Assembly: GCA_036898135.1 (NCBI GenBank)
Contig: CM072511.1
Coordinates: 154,895,051 to 154,959,050 of the forward strand
DNA length: 64,000 bases
Source of the DNA: Oncomelania hupensis
Taxonomy: Eukaryota; Mollusca; Gastropoda; Littorinimorpha; Pomatiopsidae
Direction: 5' to 3'
Shown: positions 22,275 to 33,026 of the stretch, one piece after another
Numbering within the stretch: the stretch's first letter is position 1
Layout of the letters: every line of letters begins with the position of its first letter
Made by a program: the position numbers and the translations under genes
The notes under the pieces: model-generated
What the model was told of the DNA's origin: nothing
Seen by the model: the letters and a program-made list of their open reading frames with translations, nothing else
The model's database searches: none

Positions 22275-22567
22275 CATATAATAATATCATAGGAAGCCCT
22301 AGTGACCATTTGGCAGAAAGCGTCCAGTATTCCCAAGCTGACCCAACAGATCTCATTCACAAATGAGGAGTTTTGGAAGAGTTTTCAAGACAAAAACCTT
22401 TGATGGCTGGTCTAGCGAAGAATATGGCATAGTAGATTAATAGAACAGAGTAGGAATGAGAAGAAAAAAAACAAAGGAGAAAAGACAGTGACAGTGGGAA
22501 TTGCAAGCACTACATTTCCAGAAAGTGGGAATACTATTTATACAGAAACCCCCGGCACCCCCACGGT
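22275..22567 (-). repeat. Dispersed repeat family F, 3'-truncated copy
   Basis: On the minus strand it begins CCGTGGGGGTGCCGGGGGTT, then the TATAAATAGTATTCCCAC block, and ends in GCCAAATGGTCACTAGGGCT followed by CTTCCTATGATATTATTA. It matches the 5' half of the copies at 34008 and 49217. Confidence 0.85.
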
Positions 22568-22833
22568 GGAAGGTTAACCGTTAAACAGGGTCTAATCACT
22601 CCCTATCAGAACAGCAAAAGAACATTCAAACTTTAGCGATTGGTTGGAGCAACGAGAAAAGCCCACTTTATTGTTGTTTTATGTAGTGACAATGAGAATT
22701 TTAGGCTACACTCATTTTTGCCACAAGTAAACAATACCTTCGACCTGGGTCCCTTTACGTGAGCCAATTTAAATCGCCGTCTTACACGAAGACTTGTTTT
22801 GTCAGCATTGTGACGGGACCATGGCGTACTCTC

Positions 22834-23895
22834 ATACCTGTCAAGGGGTTTTCAGGTTGTGGTGTAGCAATTTAACAGAAAAACCATAGCAAATGGAGGT
22901 TTGGTGTAGCACTAATGTGAATCACGCGATTCACAACAAAACTGGAAACTTCTGCATCCAATATAAACACACACATCCAATGTGTTTACAAATTTATTGT
23001 AAAATCTTGTTAATGCACAACACTTTGTTACAATAGTTTTAAAAAAAAAAAGTAATTTATAGATTTGCAAATGAGTCTGTATATGGGATAAGGGGGGAGG
23101 GGTGTCTGGAAATACATTTGAATGGAATTTAATCTTTTCTAATCCTTTTTTTTTATTGAGCACAAATTCTAACCTTTTTTTGTTGTTTCTTCATAAATAG
23201 TTGCTATTTGCCTTCACCTTTTCTGTAGGTTGTTTGCAAGTTTGTTTTTTTTTTCTTCTATTGCTCCAAAGATTTTTTCCGCGGAATTTCATACCATGGA
23301 CTGGATTCCGGTATTGGTTATTACTTTAATTGATTTACAAATGACCCCCTATAAAATTATGTCCTTCACCTTGGCCTCCGAGGTCACGACTTCCGGTCTC
23401 CCGGATGGGGCATTTTTCCTGTGTTTTGCCGAACCCTAATCATACCAAAGTACGAAGTTTGCAGCAGCGATGGTTAACACAAATTTGCAAAAGCTATTCA
23501 TGGCAAAAACATAAACCTCACATGCAAGGAGTTGACTTTATTTACTTTCCACAACCGATTGTCTACTTGGAAAAGTGAAAAGAATGGGGGAAAGCGTGCG
23601 GTCAGCCGACTACAGGAGCAAATGCCTTCATGGTGCAAAATGTTAAAAAGCACACCTACATCTGTACAAAACATTTTATTGGCGGTAAAGGACCTACTTT
23701 TGAATATCCCGATCCTATACCTGAACGAACACGTGTTGCAGAAGTGCGGTGCTTTTACTAAGTGTCTTTAAACCGGACTCGACCGGAACAGACTACTTTG
23801 AAAAATTGCGTAGCAGCTTTGTGATACGCCGTAGCAATGGGAAAATGTTTAAAATGCGTAGCGCTACGCAAAAATCCGTAGCACTTGACAGGTAT
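22834..23895. mobile_element. hAT-like non-autonomous DNA transposon (1.06 kb)
   Basis: The ends are inverted: ATACCTGTCAAG at 22834-22845 and CTTGACAGGTAT at 23884-23895. Next to them are GTACTCTC (22826-22833) and GTACTCTA (23896-23903), an 8-bp duplication with one mismatch, the length expected for hAT elements. Subterminal GTAGC/CGTAGCG words recur near both ends. No transposase frame is present. The class assignment rests on TSD length only. Confidence 0.6.
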
Positions 23896-23903
23896 GTACT
23901 CTA

Positions 23904-24209
23904 CTGGACGGGACCTTGAGTGAAAAACATCCTCCATTTAAAAATACACTGTTGCCCCTAGGGCTGCCCTTTCGTTTACCCCAGGTTAAAGAAAACAACA
24001 GAGGTAAGAGTGTGTTTGGCTAATAGGTTATAATATTTTGGGTAGTATAGAAGACTGTTGTGTGTTGTGTGTTTTGCGCCCCCGAAATCTCTCTCTGTCT
24101 CTGCTTGTTTGTCTTTCTGTCTGTCTCTGTCTCTCTCTCTTTGTTTCTGTTCATCTCTGTCTGTCGGTCTTGATCTCTGTCACTGTCCTCTCACTCTGTC
24201 TCTCGTGTG
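23904..24209. other. Unassigned, CTCTGT-rich patch
   Basis: Contains a CTCTGTCTCTG-type low-complexity stretch (24085-24200) directly before the LINE fragment. No gene seen. Confidence 0.5.
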
Positions 24210-25107
24210 AAAAGGTTCATTTGTTTGCATTTAAAAAGTTTTTGGCTGTAGATATGCGTACACCTAATGACCTTGTATACGGAGAACTTAACAGATATCC
24301 TATCTCTATTAATTCTGTTGTTAATTGTGTTCGTTATTGGTTAAGATTAACACAGATGGAAGCGCATAGAATCCCGAGGAAAGTTATTTAATGCTGTATA
24401 ATTTAGATGCTAGAGGTAAGATTACTTGGGTTTCTAAGGTACGATCATGTCTTTGTGAGAATGGTTTTGGCTATGTATGGATGAACCAAACAGTATAAGG
24501 CCTATGCCCCCTATTGAAGGGGTGTGTACAGTGAATTTTCAAACAAAATATACATGTATAACAAACACTCAACCAGAGGAAACAAATCAGTGAATCTTAC
24601 GAAATTGCTATCTCCCTCATTTTAAACGCCTTGTACAAAAAATATACATAACTTTCGAACAGTTTCTTGGCTTGTCGATGACAGAAAAATATTAAAGCTA
24701 AATGCGTTTGGGTTTCTAATAAACTTAGTAGCGATAAATTGTTTTCTCAAATTTTCAAAAAATGGACAGCGTAATACAAAATGCACTTGCTCCTCTCTTG
24801 ATTCTTTACACAAGGGACATAATAACTCACTATTAGTCACTTGCCGATAGCGGTAATGATGCACAGCTAGGTCTGACACACCAAAACGAAATCTAGTCAA
24901 AATAAATTTCATACGCTTATCTATATTCGATTGCAGATAAACTGGTATATAATGCATAGAAGGACTGAACATTCTATAAAAAACAAATCTATCACTATTA
25001 CTAACATGTTCATTCCAGTTCTGCCACCTACAATCAATCAAGCGTCCTTTAAACGCACGTAAAAATTCTTTCATGTAATAAAGCAATCGTATCGTATCGT
25101 ATCGCAT
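24210..25107 (+). mobile_element. LINE 3' fragment with internal inversion
   Basis: The plus-strand part (24210-24497) encodes a LINE C-terminal region: RTPNDLVYGELNRYPISIN, then RYWLRLTQMEAHRIPRK, then after a stop CENGFGYVWMN. The continuation (MKEFLRAFKGRLIDCRWQNW, FRFGVSDLAVHHYRY, CPLCKESREEQVHFVLRCP) lies on the minus strand at about 25080 down to 24622, followed by its 3' untranslated end up to 24498. After 25081 the plus strand resumes with AATAAAGC and an ATCGT-unit tail (to 25107), as expected for the normal 3' end. The simplest reading is one plus-strand LINE copy with its last ~590 bp inverted in place. The zinc-knuckle-like CPLC...HFVLRCP motif is typical of LINE C-termini. Confidence 0.75.
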
Positions 25108-25139
25108 CGTTGTATCTCTCTCTGTCTCTTTCTGTTTTT

Positions 25140-25155
25140 CTATACCCGCCCCCTC

Positions 25156-25229
<74 letters not shown>
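25140..25229. repeat. (CT)n microsatellite
   Basis: A C/CT-rich run with a perfect CT array at about 25160-25227. Confidence 0.93.
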
Positions 25230-25716
25230 CATCCCTCTTCTAAATCACTTGAATTTCTTAAATCGTTTATTTCTGACAGAGAACCGTGTGTTTATGTAAA
25301 TAACCAAAAGTCATAATTTGAAATTGTTACAGCTGGAGTATACCGCAAGGATATATTTTAGGACCTTTGTTATTTTCTATACACACAAATGATCTCCCCT
25401 TTCATATTTCTATTTCTTGTGAACTTTTCGCTGATGACACTACGTTACACTCTTACAATAAAGACTTGAATAATCTCTCCTCCTCATTACAGAGAGGGGC
25501 TAGTAAACTAAGGGAATGGACTGAATACAACCACGTGGCCCTCAATCCAGACAAAACAAAAATCCTAATTTCAACAAGACAAAAAAGACAAAATGTATCT
25601 ATAAAACTTCCTCTATTAAAAATTTGCAATAAAATAATTGAGGAAGTACAATGTCATAAGCTTCTTGGTGTAACTTTAGACAATAATTTGTCCTGGGTGA
25701 AACATTCCAAATATTA
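25230..25716 (+). mobile_element. Non-LTR retrotransposon RT fragment (Jockey/CR1-like)
   Basis: Reverse-transcriptase motifs are present: SLEFLKSFISDREPCVYVNN, then after a frame break WSIPQGYILGPLLFSIHTND, then CELFADDTTLHSY, NPDKTKILIS and KLLGVTLDNNLSW. The FADD catalytic motif is intact, but a stop near 25312 and the missing ends make it a remnant. It is a different LINE family from the GGATA-tailed one. Confidence 0.85.
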
Positions 25717-26289
25717 GTAAAACTATTTCTAAAAGGACTTACCAATTATCAAGGATAAAGATATAGGTTAGTGGCAGTGACCTGCGGAGAGTGTCGTGGT
25801 ACTAGTAGCCGGAAATCCGGTTTACTATCAACACGTTTCCCCGCCTTTCAGGGCAACAATTTGTATGTCTCTCTGGCGAGGGATAAATGAAAATAACAGT
25901 TCGGATGAGGGCCGTGTTCTCAAGGACGTGGCCGAGAGTTGGGAGTCAAATACACCGCTCGGCTACATTTACCTAATCTTTGCAGCTAGTGTGCATCTTC
26001 ACGGGTTGTCAGTCTCTCAGAGAATTCACTACCAGACCCTTTCACGCTGTTACAAATCTGTAAAAACAACTCGGCCCTGTCACATACCTCTTTTCTTCCA
26101 CTGTACACCCCATCCCGTGCGCTCCGCTCAGCCTCTTACCATCTACTCCTTCAGATCCCCCGCACAAAGCTTGTGTATATCAGTCTTCGAGCCTTTTCTC
26201 TCAACGGTCCGTCCCTCCTCTCATTGCGGCAAAAGCCAACCTTCTAGTCTTTCCAATCTGCTCCTAAATCTAATCTTTTTTTCCGCAAA
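25717..26289. other. Unassigned, no gene seen
   Basis: An open frame of 223 codons (25796-26467) covers this region but has no recognisable domain and ends in the 18-bp tandem repeat. I do not call it a gene. Confidence 0.4.
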
Positions 26290-26468
26290 ACTGATTACCT
26301 TATCTGCCAACACCTCTGTCTGTCCACCTAACTCTGTCTGTCCAGCTAACTCTATCTGTCCACCTAACTCTGTCTGTACACCTAACTCTGTCTGTACACC
26401 TTGCTCTGTCTGTACACTTTACTCTGTCTGTACACCTAACTCTGTACACCTAACTCTGTACACCTAAC
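26290..26468. repeat. 18-bp minisatellite
   Basis: Units of the type CACCTAACTCTGTCTGTA recur about nine times with small changes. The later units are shortened. Confidence 0.85.
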
Positions 26469-26589
26469 CGCTCATGTTCCTTCTACCTCCCACCTCAATC
26501 TCGCTTTTTTTTTCTCTCAAAAGTATGATCTGTGTGTGTCTTTGTGTGGGCGCGCGCTTTGACTTATTTTTTAATAAGTGCAGGCACCT

Positions 26590-27171
<582 letters not shown>

Positions 27172-27539
27172 TTTCAAACCCTGTCCGGGCCATAGTGTTG
27201 TGTCCCTGGGAAAGACACTTTACTCCCGTTTCCTACTCCTTCGGATGAGAGTATAAACCGAGGTCTAGACTGTGTGTTGCATACATTCCATCATAACGGA
27301 CTTTAAAGATCCTGACGCTCATGTCCTAGACGGGTGAGTGCCGGTAACAAGAACACACCCAGCATGCACTTGGTCCTTCTCCCCCATCCCTGGCTGGCCA
27401 GGATAGTGCTCCGTTATCCGGGCGTCAGACCATGGGCGTGGGTGTCTCGGGCGATTTTAAGTTAGATCTTGTATCGGCCAGCGCCTAGAGTCTGGTCAAG
27501 TACGGCGAGATAAGTGCGCAGTGCGCTATAAAAATCCTC

Positions 27540-27614
<75 letters not shown>
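27172..27614 (+). repeat. Dispersed repeat family E, longest copy, with (ATA)n tail
   Basis: Includes the GTGTCCCTGGGAAAGACACT start region, GAGAGTATAAACCGAGGTCT, GACGCTCATGTCCTAGACGG, TAGATCTTGTATCGGCCAGC and GCGCTATAAAAATCCTC, directly followed by a perfect ATA array (27538-27614). An A-rich or triplet tail at one end suggests retroposition. Confidence 0.82.
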
Positions 27615-27615
<1 letters not shown>

Positions 27616-27719
27616 CGTGTTATTGCTGCTATAAAGGTCAAATGCTACTAACTCACATTTTCCCTTGAAACAGGAGCTCGCTGTGCCACATCAAATCACA
27701 TGTTGTGCGCCGGTCTGAA

Positions 27720-27809
27720 ACCATCCCCATCCTCCTCTCTCCACCCATCCCACCACCCTCACCACCACCACCACCACCACCCCACCCTCTCTCCCTCTCT
27801 CTTTCTCTC

Positions 27810-27846
<37 letters not shown>
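27720..27846. repeat. (CCA)n and (CT)n microsatellites
   Basis: C/A-rich run with CCA units (27755-27782) followed by CT units (27788-27845). Confidence 0.9.
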
Positions 27847-27849
<3 letters not shown>

Positions 27850-28331
27850 TCAATTCCCCACTCATTTCCGCTTTGCAAATTCATTTTCAGTACAGGCAAC
27901 ACATGTTGTTGACTTGTTTACCAAGCACTAATTTAATTCATGAGTTTAGTTTTAAAAGGCCTGGGTTTCAAGGATGTTTGTCTGTTGTGTGTATGTTGTT
28001 TGTGTGTGTGTGTGTGAGGGAGAGAGAGGGAGAGAAAGAGAGAAGTTCATTTATATAATTTTATTCAGTCACCCATTGAAATATGTGTGCCATTGAAATA
28101 AAAGCAATTGACTTGTGTTGTAATGGAACAAATTGCCACAGAACTGTCAACAAAGTTCGATTAATCATTCATTTGCCCATATTTTATATCCAAGAAATAA
28201 AAAAGTTTACTGCGTGACCATTATACCAGTGTGAATGTAGTGTGTGTTTTGGGTGTCTGGTTGTGAGTTCTTTTTTTTTCATGCGCCTATTGGTTTCAAT
28301 GTTATATCTCAATCAGAAGACAATGCTTTGT
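27847..28331. other. Unassigned, GT/GA patch only
   Basis: Contains a short GTGT-GAGAGA tract (28000-28045). No gene seen. Confidence 0.4.
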
Positions 28332-28520
28332 ATAAGGCCAAAAAAGAAGTCTGTTAACGGTAACATAGGGGAAAAAAATAGGATCGGTAGGAGGATTTTT
28401 TTTCTTTAAACCTTTTCCACCTCGGGTGCGATTTTTTTTTTGTATTTTTCAATTTTTTTTCCCAGACGGTTCCAAAATAAAGTTTAGGGTCGGTCCCAAA
28501 AATTAGTATCGGTCGGAATA
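28332..28520 (+). repeat. Dispersed repeat family G, copy 1
   Basis: Shares blocks with 41680-41970: CTGTTAACGGTAACATAGGG, TCGGGTGCGATTTTTTTT and AAAGTTTAGGGTCGG. The second copy has about 120 bp more in the middle. Confidence 0.7.
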
Positions 28521-28584
28521 CCTTAAACAGACATTTGTTATTTTTGCCTAGTAATGCTCTGTTCAGAATTCTGAATAAATTATC

Positions 28585-28638
28585 AAAGTGTGTGTGTGTC
28601 TCACAGTGTGTGTTTTTATTTGTGTGTGTGTTTGTGTA

Positions 28639-28703
<65 letters not shown>
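28585..28703. repeat. (GT)n(GA)n microsatellite
   Basis: Impure GT units (28588-28655) joined directly to a perfect GA array (28656-28703). Confidence 0.93.
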
Positions 28704-28706
<3 letters not shown>

Positions 28707-29082
28707 TATAATTATTGTCACATTAAAAGATGATTATTATTACGAGTTACCGGTGCTCAAACGGACCGAAAAGCTTTAAATTTTAGGCTTCCTTTCTTGC
28801 TGTGTAAACAAACAACTGTGACCACTATTACTATACACACTCACGCAGCGGTACTATCATTAGAACCAACCTTGATGCTATTAATAAGTGCACAAAAACG
28901 AAGGAATTTCTCCATGTATATCAAAAGCGTACTTTTGACAGAGGATTTGGCATAATCTTTTGCTTTTCTTCTGGTGGGGCAACACTTCACTGGGAAATTG
29001 ACAAGGATCATTCTGTGACGCTCACATGTGTGATCTTGGGCCTCTTTAAGTGAATGTACTCTCCCCCTCCCTCCACTCTCCT

Positions 29083-29124
<42 letters not shown>

Positions 29125-29226
29125 ACAAACACACACAAACACTTACCTTTTCTCCATATATACCGTACCCCTCCACATACAACCCTTCCACACACACACA
29201 CACACACACATACACACACCCACCCA
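29083..29226. repeat. Two (CA)n arrays
   Basis: CA arrays at 29083-29140 and 29189-29224, separated by about 50 bp. Confidence 0.92.
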
Positions 29227-29406
29227 CCCTGTCACCTCTCGTAGCGTCGTTCTGATTTATTGTACCCTATAAATTATAGGCCTTACTAAATAAGGATAAT
29301 CAAGACCGCAGCAGCGTTGCAGTACCAAAGAGCTTAATGATAGAAAGAGGGGGAACTTGGTACAGAACCGCGAGACGAAAAGTACGAGTTATGCTCCCTT
29401 GTCGAC

Positions 29407-29555
29407 ATGCTGAAAATGGCTCGTGGCAGAAAGTCAAAAGGCGACCGAGTGAAACAGGGCGGTGACTTTTGCACAGCCATCAATTGTCATAATGCCAGAT
29501 ACAAGAAAAGTTGTGTCGGCAAGCCCTTTTTCAAATTTCCAAGAGACAAAGAAAG
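29407..29555 (+). CDS. Possible first exon of a THAP-domain protein
   Basis: Reading from ATG 29407 gives a basic start (MARGRKSKGDR), then CTAINCHNARY and KPFFKFPRDKER. A CX4C pair followed by a Phe-Lys-Phe-Pro motif is the N-terminal half of the THAP zinc-dependent DNA-binding domain. The reading ends at a good splice donor: the exon would stop at 29555 and GTAAAT follows, leaving phase 2. Without splicing a stop comes at once. The second half of the domain (the Trp and the CX2H pair) would be in a later exon, which I did not find. An inner ATG at 29416 is an alternative start. THAP domains occur both in host regulators and in P-element-type transposases, so I cannot tell which this is. Confidence 0.55.
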
Positions 29556-30248
29556 GTAAATTGCAATTGAAAAACGTCATTTTGGGGGGTTTATGTAGGC
29601 CTAAACTAAGGCCGCTGCAGTGTTGTTAGTGTTAAAACAATCGGAGAGCGGCTTGAATGATTCATGTTATACCTATGTGCTAAATCCAAAACAGTTTGCT
29701 TGCTGACAGTTTACGTTCAACAGGTCGCTCACTGTTTACGTTATTGCTAGGTTGTTTGACTATATTTGTGCTTATATTTCAAAAGTAGATGTCAGATTGG
29801 CAGTTTGGCTTCTTCGTCAAACTGCTTATGTTAACAATTTAAATTAGACTAAGTCTGTTTTCTCCTCGTGATCAAATACTGTGCAAGATAACCCCTTACC
29901 TAGGCACAAAAATGGTCTTTGATCTGTTGTAATTCCTTTTCGTTTGAGTGTAAACGGGAAAAAAAATTGTAATGTAGAAACTCAGTCCTTGTTCTGATCT
30001 GTGAATTTCTGCGCATTAGATCTATATTGCGTGGAATGTTGTAGTCTATGTTCTGATTGTTCTGTCTGATTAATTAATTATTTTACATGAAGTGACTGAT
30101 GTTCTTAAGCCAGTGATAGTGGGAGGTGAGAGGGTTGGGGGGTAGGGGGACACCTGATATAAATTAAATTCACACTATTAGTGAAACATTTTGTTATTGT
30201 GCTTTATTGTGATTAATTGATTGAATGACAGAGCTCTCTCTTCCCCCA
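29556..30248. other. Presumed intron or intergenic, nothing recognised
   Basis: No second THAP exon, repeat family or RNA gene was recognised between the donor at 29556 and the CT array. Confidence 0.4.
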
Positions 30249-30273
30249 ACCCCCCTCTCTCTCTCACTCTCTT

Positions 30274-30325
<52 letters not shown>
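30249..30325. repeat. (CT)n microsatellite
   Basis: CT array with CTTT interruptions near its start. Confidence 0.93.
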
Positions 30326-30327
<2 letters not shown>

Positions 30328-30754
30328 GATTACGGATTTACACAGTTTCGGATAAATGAAACAGTCTGTCATGCATATTTTAATTTTAAAATATCTGTCG
30401 TTGATTAAAAAATAATAAATTCCAGGGCAGAAAACGAACCTATGACATACACACATAAGCAGCATAAAAGCACCTAATAAATGTCAATAAGTAAACATAA
30501 AAAAAAAGACAGCAGTAGCGGAAAGTTAATAATAATGATGGTTAAAAGTTTGATTTTTGCAAACGTTGCCATAAAAATGTTCTTTTGCAATGGCATCGGC
30601 TCAATAAGTTACCACGCACAGATCATTCATATAGCAGATGATGAAATATAGCCAGCCCGAGCAAAGGGAAATAATCCGTGAGAGCGTCTCGCATTTTTGT
30701 AAATGACATAATGGAAGTTCCCCCTCTTTCCGTAATAAGCTCTTTGGTAGTACT

Positions 30755-31176
30755 ATGTGTGTGTGTGTGCGTGTGGGTGTGCGTGTGGGCATGTAGAAAC
30801 GACGTTACAGTGACACACTCATGGAACTCCACATGGTTTCTTTTGACTTTTTTGGAAGGGCGCCCTATTTTGACGTCAAAATAGTTCCCTGCAGAGTTAG
30901 AGCTGTTTTAGGCCTATGGTTAGGTTAAGGGTTAGGGTTAGGGTTAGGGTTTGGGTTTGGGTTAGGGGTTAGGGTTAGGGTTAGGGTTAGGGATAGGTTC
31001 AAAAATTTGAAATTGTCAAAATAATGTCACGAAAATGAAAAGTGTGTCAAAATAATCCCTGTTTTTTTCACAACAGTCATCATAATGTCGTTTTTACAAA
31101 AATGTGTGTGTTTGTGTGTGTGTGTTTGTGTGGTGTGTGTGTGGGGTGGGGGTTGGGGAGTGTGTGTGTGTGTGTG
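30755..31176 (+). mobile_element. MITE-like element type 1 with GT flanks and TTAGGG core
   Basis: The element (about 30791-31103) starts TGTAGAAACGACGTT and ends with the degenerate inverse GTCGTTTTTACA. A near-complete inverted copy at 59655-59940 has intact ends. Inside are the palindrome TATTTTGACGTCAAAATA (30869-30886) and a run of TTAGGG units (30920-30992). GT arrays flank both sides (30755-30790 and 31103-31176), on the same strand as the element. The second copy also has GT on both sides in the element's orientation. No coding capacity. Classified as MITE-like from the terminal inverted repeats only. Confidence 0.7.
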
Positions 31177-31682
31177 TGTGAACTTACGTCTCTTTACTTG
31201 TTAGGCACATTATTTACCGTTGTTGTGTGTTGTCTTACGCTGTGTTGCCTGGTGATTTGTCACCAGGACTTTGTCAAGACTGCTACGTGAGTTTCCGTCG
31301 CTGTTTGCGTATACTGAACTTTTCATGATTTAATATTGCCTAGTAGGCCTAATCCTCCGCTTTCTTGGAAGTAAGTTTTATCATATTTGTTTGTTGTGGC
31401 TGATTTCACTATGATGTTGTGCTTTTTTTAAAAAACTCATTTTATCTCTCTCTCAGTTGTGCTTTTTTAAAAAAAACTCATTTTATCTCTCTCTCACTCA
31501 CTCTCTTTCTCTCTCTGTCTCTATGTGTGTTTCTCTCTCTGTCTCTTTCTCTGTCTCCCTCTCCTTTTTCATGTTATCCAATCTTAAGTATAGGGTGTAA
31601 AATGCATATCTTAAATTATCTGCTGTGTCTTTGCTATGTAAGGATAGTCGAGACCGCAGCCTGCGTGTAGATAAGGTTTATT
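31177..31682. other. Unassigned, CTCT patch
   Basis: Contains a short tandem duplication (GTGCTTTTTTAAAAAACTCA twice, about 31419-31482) and a CTCTCT-rich stretch (31484-31563). No gene was recognised. Confidence 0.5.
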
Positions 31683-31993
31683 GTGTGTGTGTGTGTATGT
31701 GTGTGTGTGTGCGGGGTGGTGGTGGTGTCCTTGTTTACACAGTGTTATCTTGACAAATCAGTGAACATCTACATAACTTGTATTGACATGCCTACTTGTT
31801 TTGACGTCAGAACAATGATCCGTTAGGGTTAGGGCTGGGTTAGGGTTAGGGTTTGAACACTTCAAAGTACTTAAAAATGGGGACGAAATATGACCCATTG
31901 TCAGCACAACGTTGGTGGCGTTTCGGGAAAGTTATGATAATACTGTGTAACCTCGGCTGTGTGGTGGTGGTGTGTGTGTGTGTGTGTGTGCGT
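31683..31993 (+). mobile_element. MITE-like element type 2 with GT flanks and TTAGGG core
   Basis: The body (about 31733-31955) begins GTTTACACAGTGTTATC and ends GATAATACTGTGTAAC, a roughly 17-bp inverted repeat with two differences. It contains TTTTGACGTCAGAACA and a GTTAGGGTTAGGG run (31822-31852). GT arrays lie on both sides (31683-31712 and 31963-31993). A second copy sits inverted at 40270-40572. The architecture matches type 1, but the sequence of the ends is different. Confidence 0.7.
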
Positions 31994-33026
31994 GTCTGTG
32001 TGTCAGTATGCATATATGTGTGTACGCATATTTGTATGTGTATGTGTACGTTTGTATGTATGTATGTGTCTGTCTGTCTGTCTGTCTCAATGATATCCTA
32101 TCAGTATGTGGGGCTATTATGTCTGTGTTGTTTTTGTGTCAGTATGTTTGTCAAGGTCTGTTTTCCGTTATAAATATATCTTTTTTTTTAAACACCCAAT
32201 TGATTTCTCTCCTGTGGATGTGCCAAGTTTTGCCTCTATTGATATGTGTTTTTGTCGGTTTGTACCTCTGTCGATCACACGGATGGGTGTATCTGTTTGT
32301 CTTCCTTATAGCGTCTGTCCGCCTGTGTGAATGTCTGTCTGAATGTCTGCCTGTACTGTTTTTCTATCATAGTCAGTGCGTATTGTCTGTAACAGAAGTA
32401 CCCACCCTGATTCGTCACGTTTTATGAGTCAAGCACTTGTTGTAAACTGACATGTACTTCCACACTGCGCACGATAACCTAACGTTTAGGACTACGTGCA
32501 CTTCTGAAAGCTTCCAAATACAATTAAGCCCAGGAAAATCGCGTTTTAGAAAATAAAATAAAACGACTTATAAGGAAAAATTCGTTTTACGCACTGTGTT
32601 TATACAGACTAGGCCTTCGCGCCCCTTTTTAAAAGCTTCAAAGTACATTTTGATGCCTTGATGGGAGAATTGCGCTTTAAAAGAGCCGTCTTATTACTGC
32701 AAACATAATTATTTGTACACACTACTCATGCACAGAGTGCTCTTTCGAAACCACAAAGTAACATACGTGTAGAAGGTGATTGAGAAGTATCTTTCCTATT
32801 GAAAATCGCTGTTCACGTTTGTAAACAAGACTGCATAATTTACATGTCACTGCTGCTTAAGTGAGCGCAGCGGACCTATTAAATACCAAAGTAGCCATTA
32901 AGACCAAGGTATTTTCGGGCGACGGGCCACTATGCATGACTGCTGCCATAGCTGAGCCATTAGCTAGTCAGTGCTATCAGCTAGGCTTGCTGAAGATCAA
33001 GGGACTCATTTTTTAATGAGTGTTTC
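31994..33026. other. Unassigned, no gene seen
   Basis: Begins with GTAT/CTGT-rich simple sequence (to about 32090). The rest has no recognised feature. Confidence 0.4.

Noticed and set aside
25796..26467. 223-codon ORF
   Set aside because: No domain recognised, ends in an 18-bp tandem repeat, and no splice or start evidence; treated as chance.
30920..30992. Interstitial telomere from chromosome fusion
   Set aside because: The TTAGGG run lies inside an element with inverted ends that recurs at 59655 in the opposite orientation; the same holds for 31822 and 40425.
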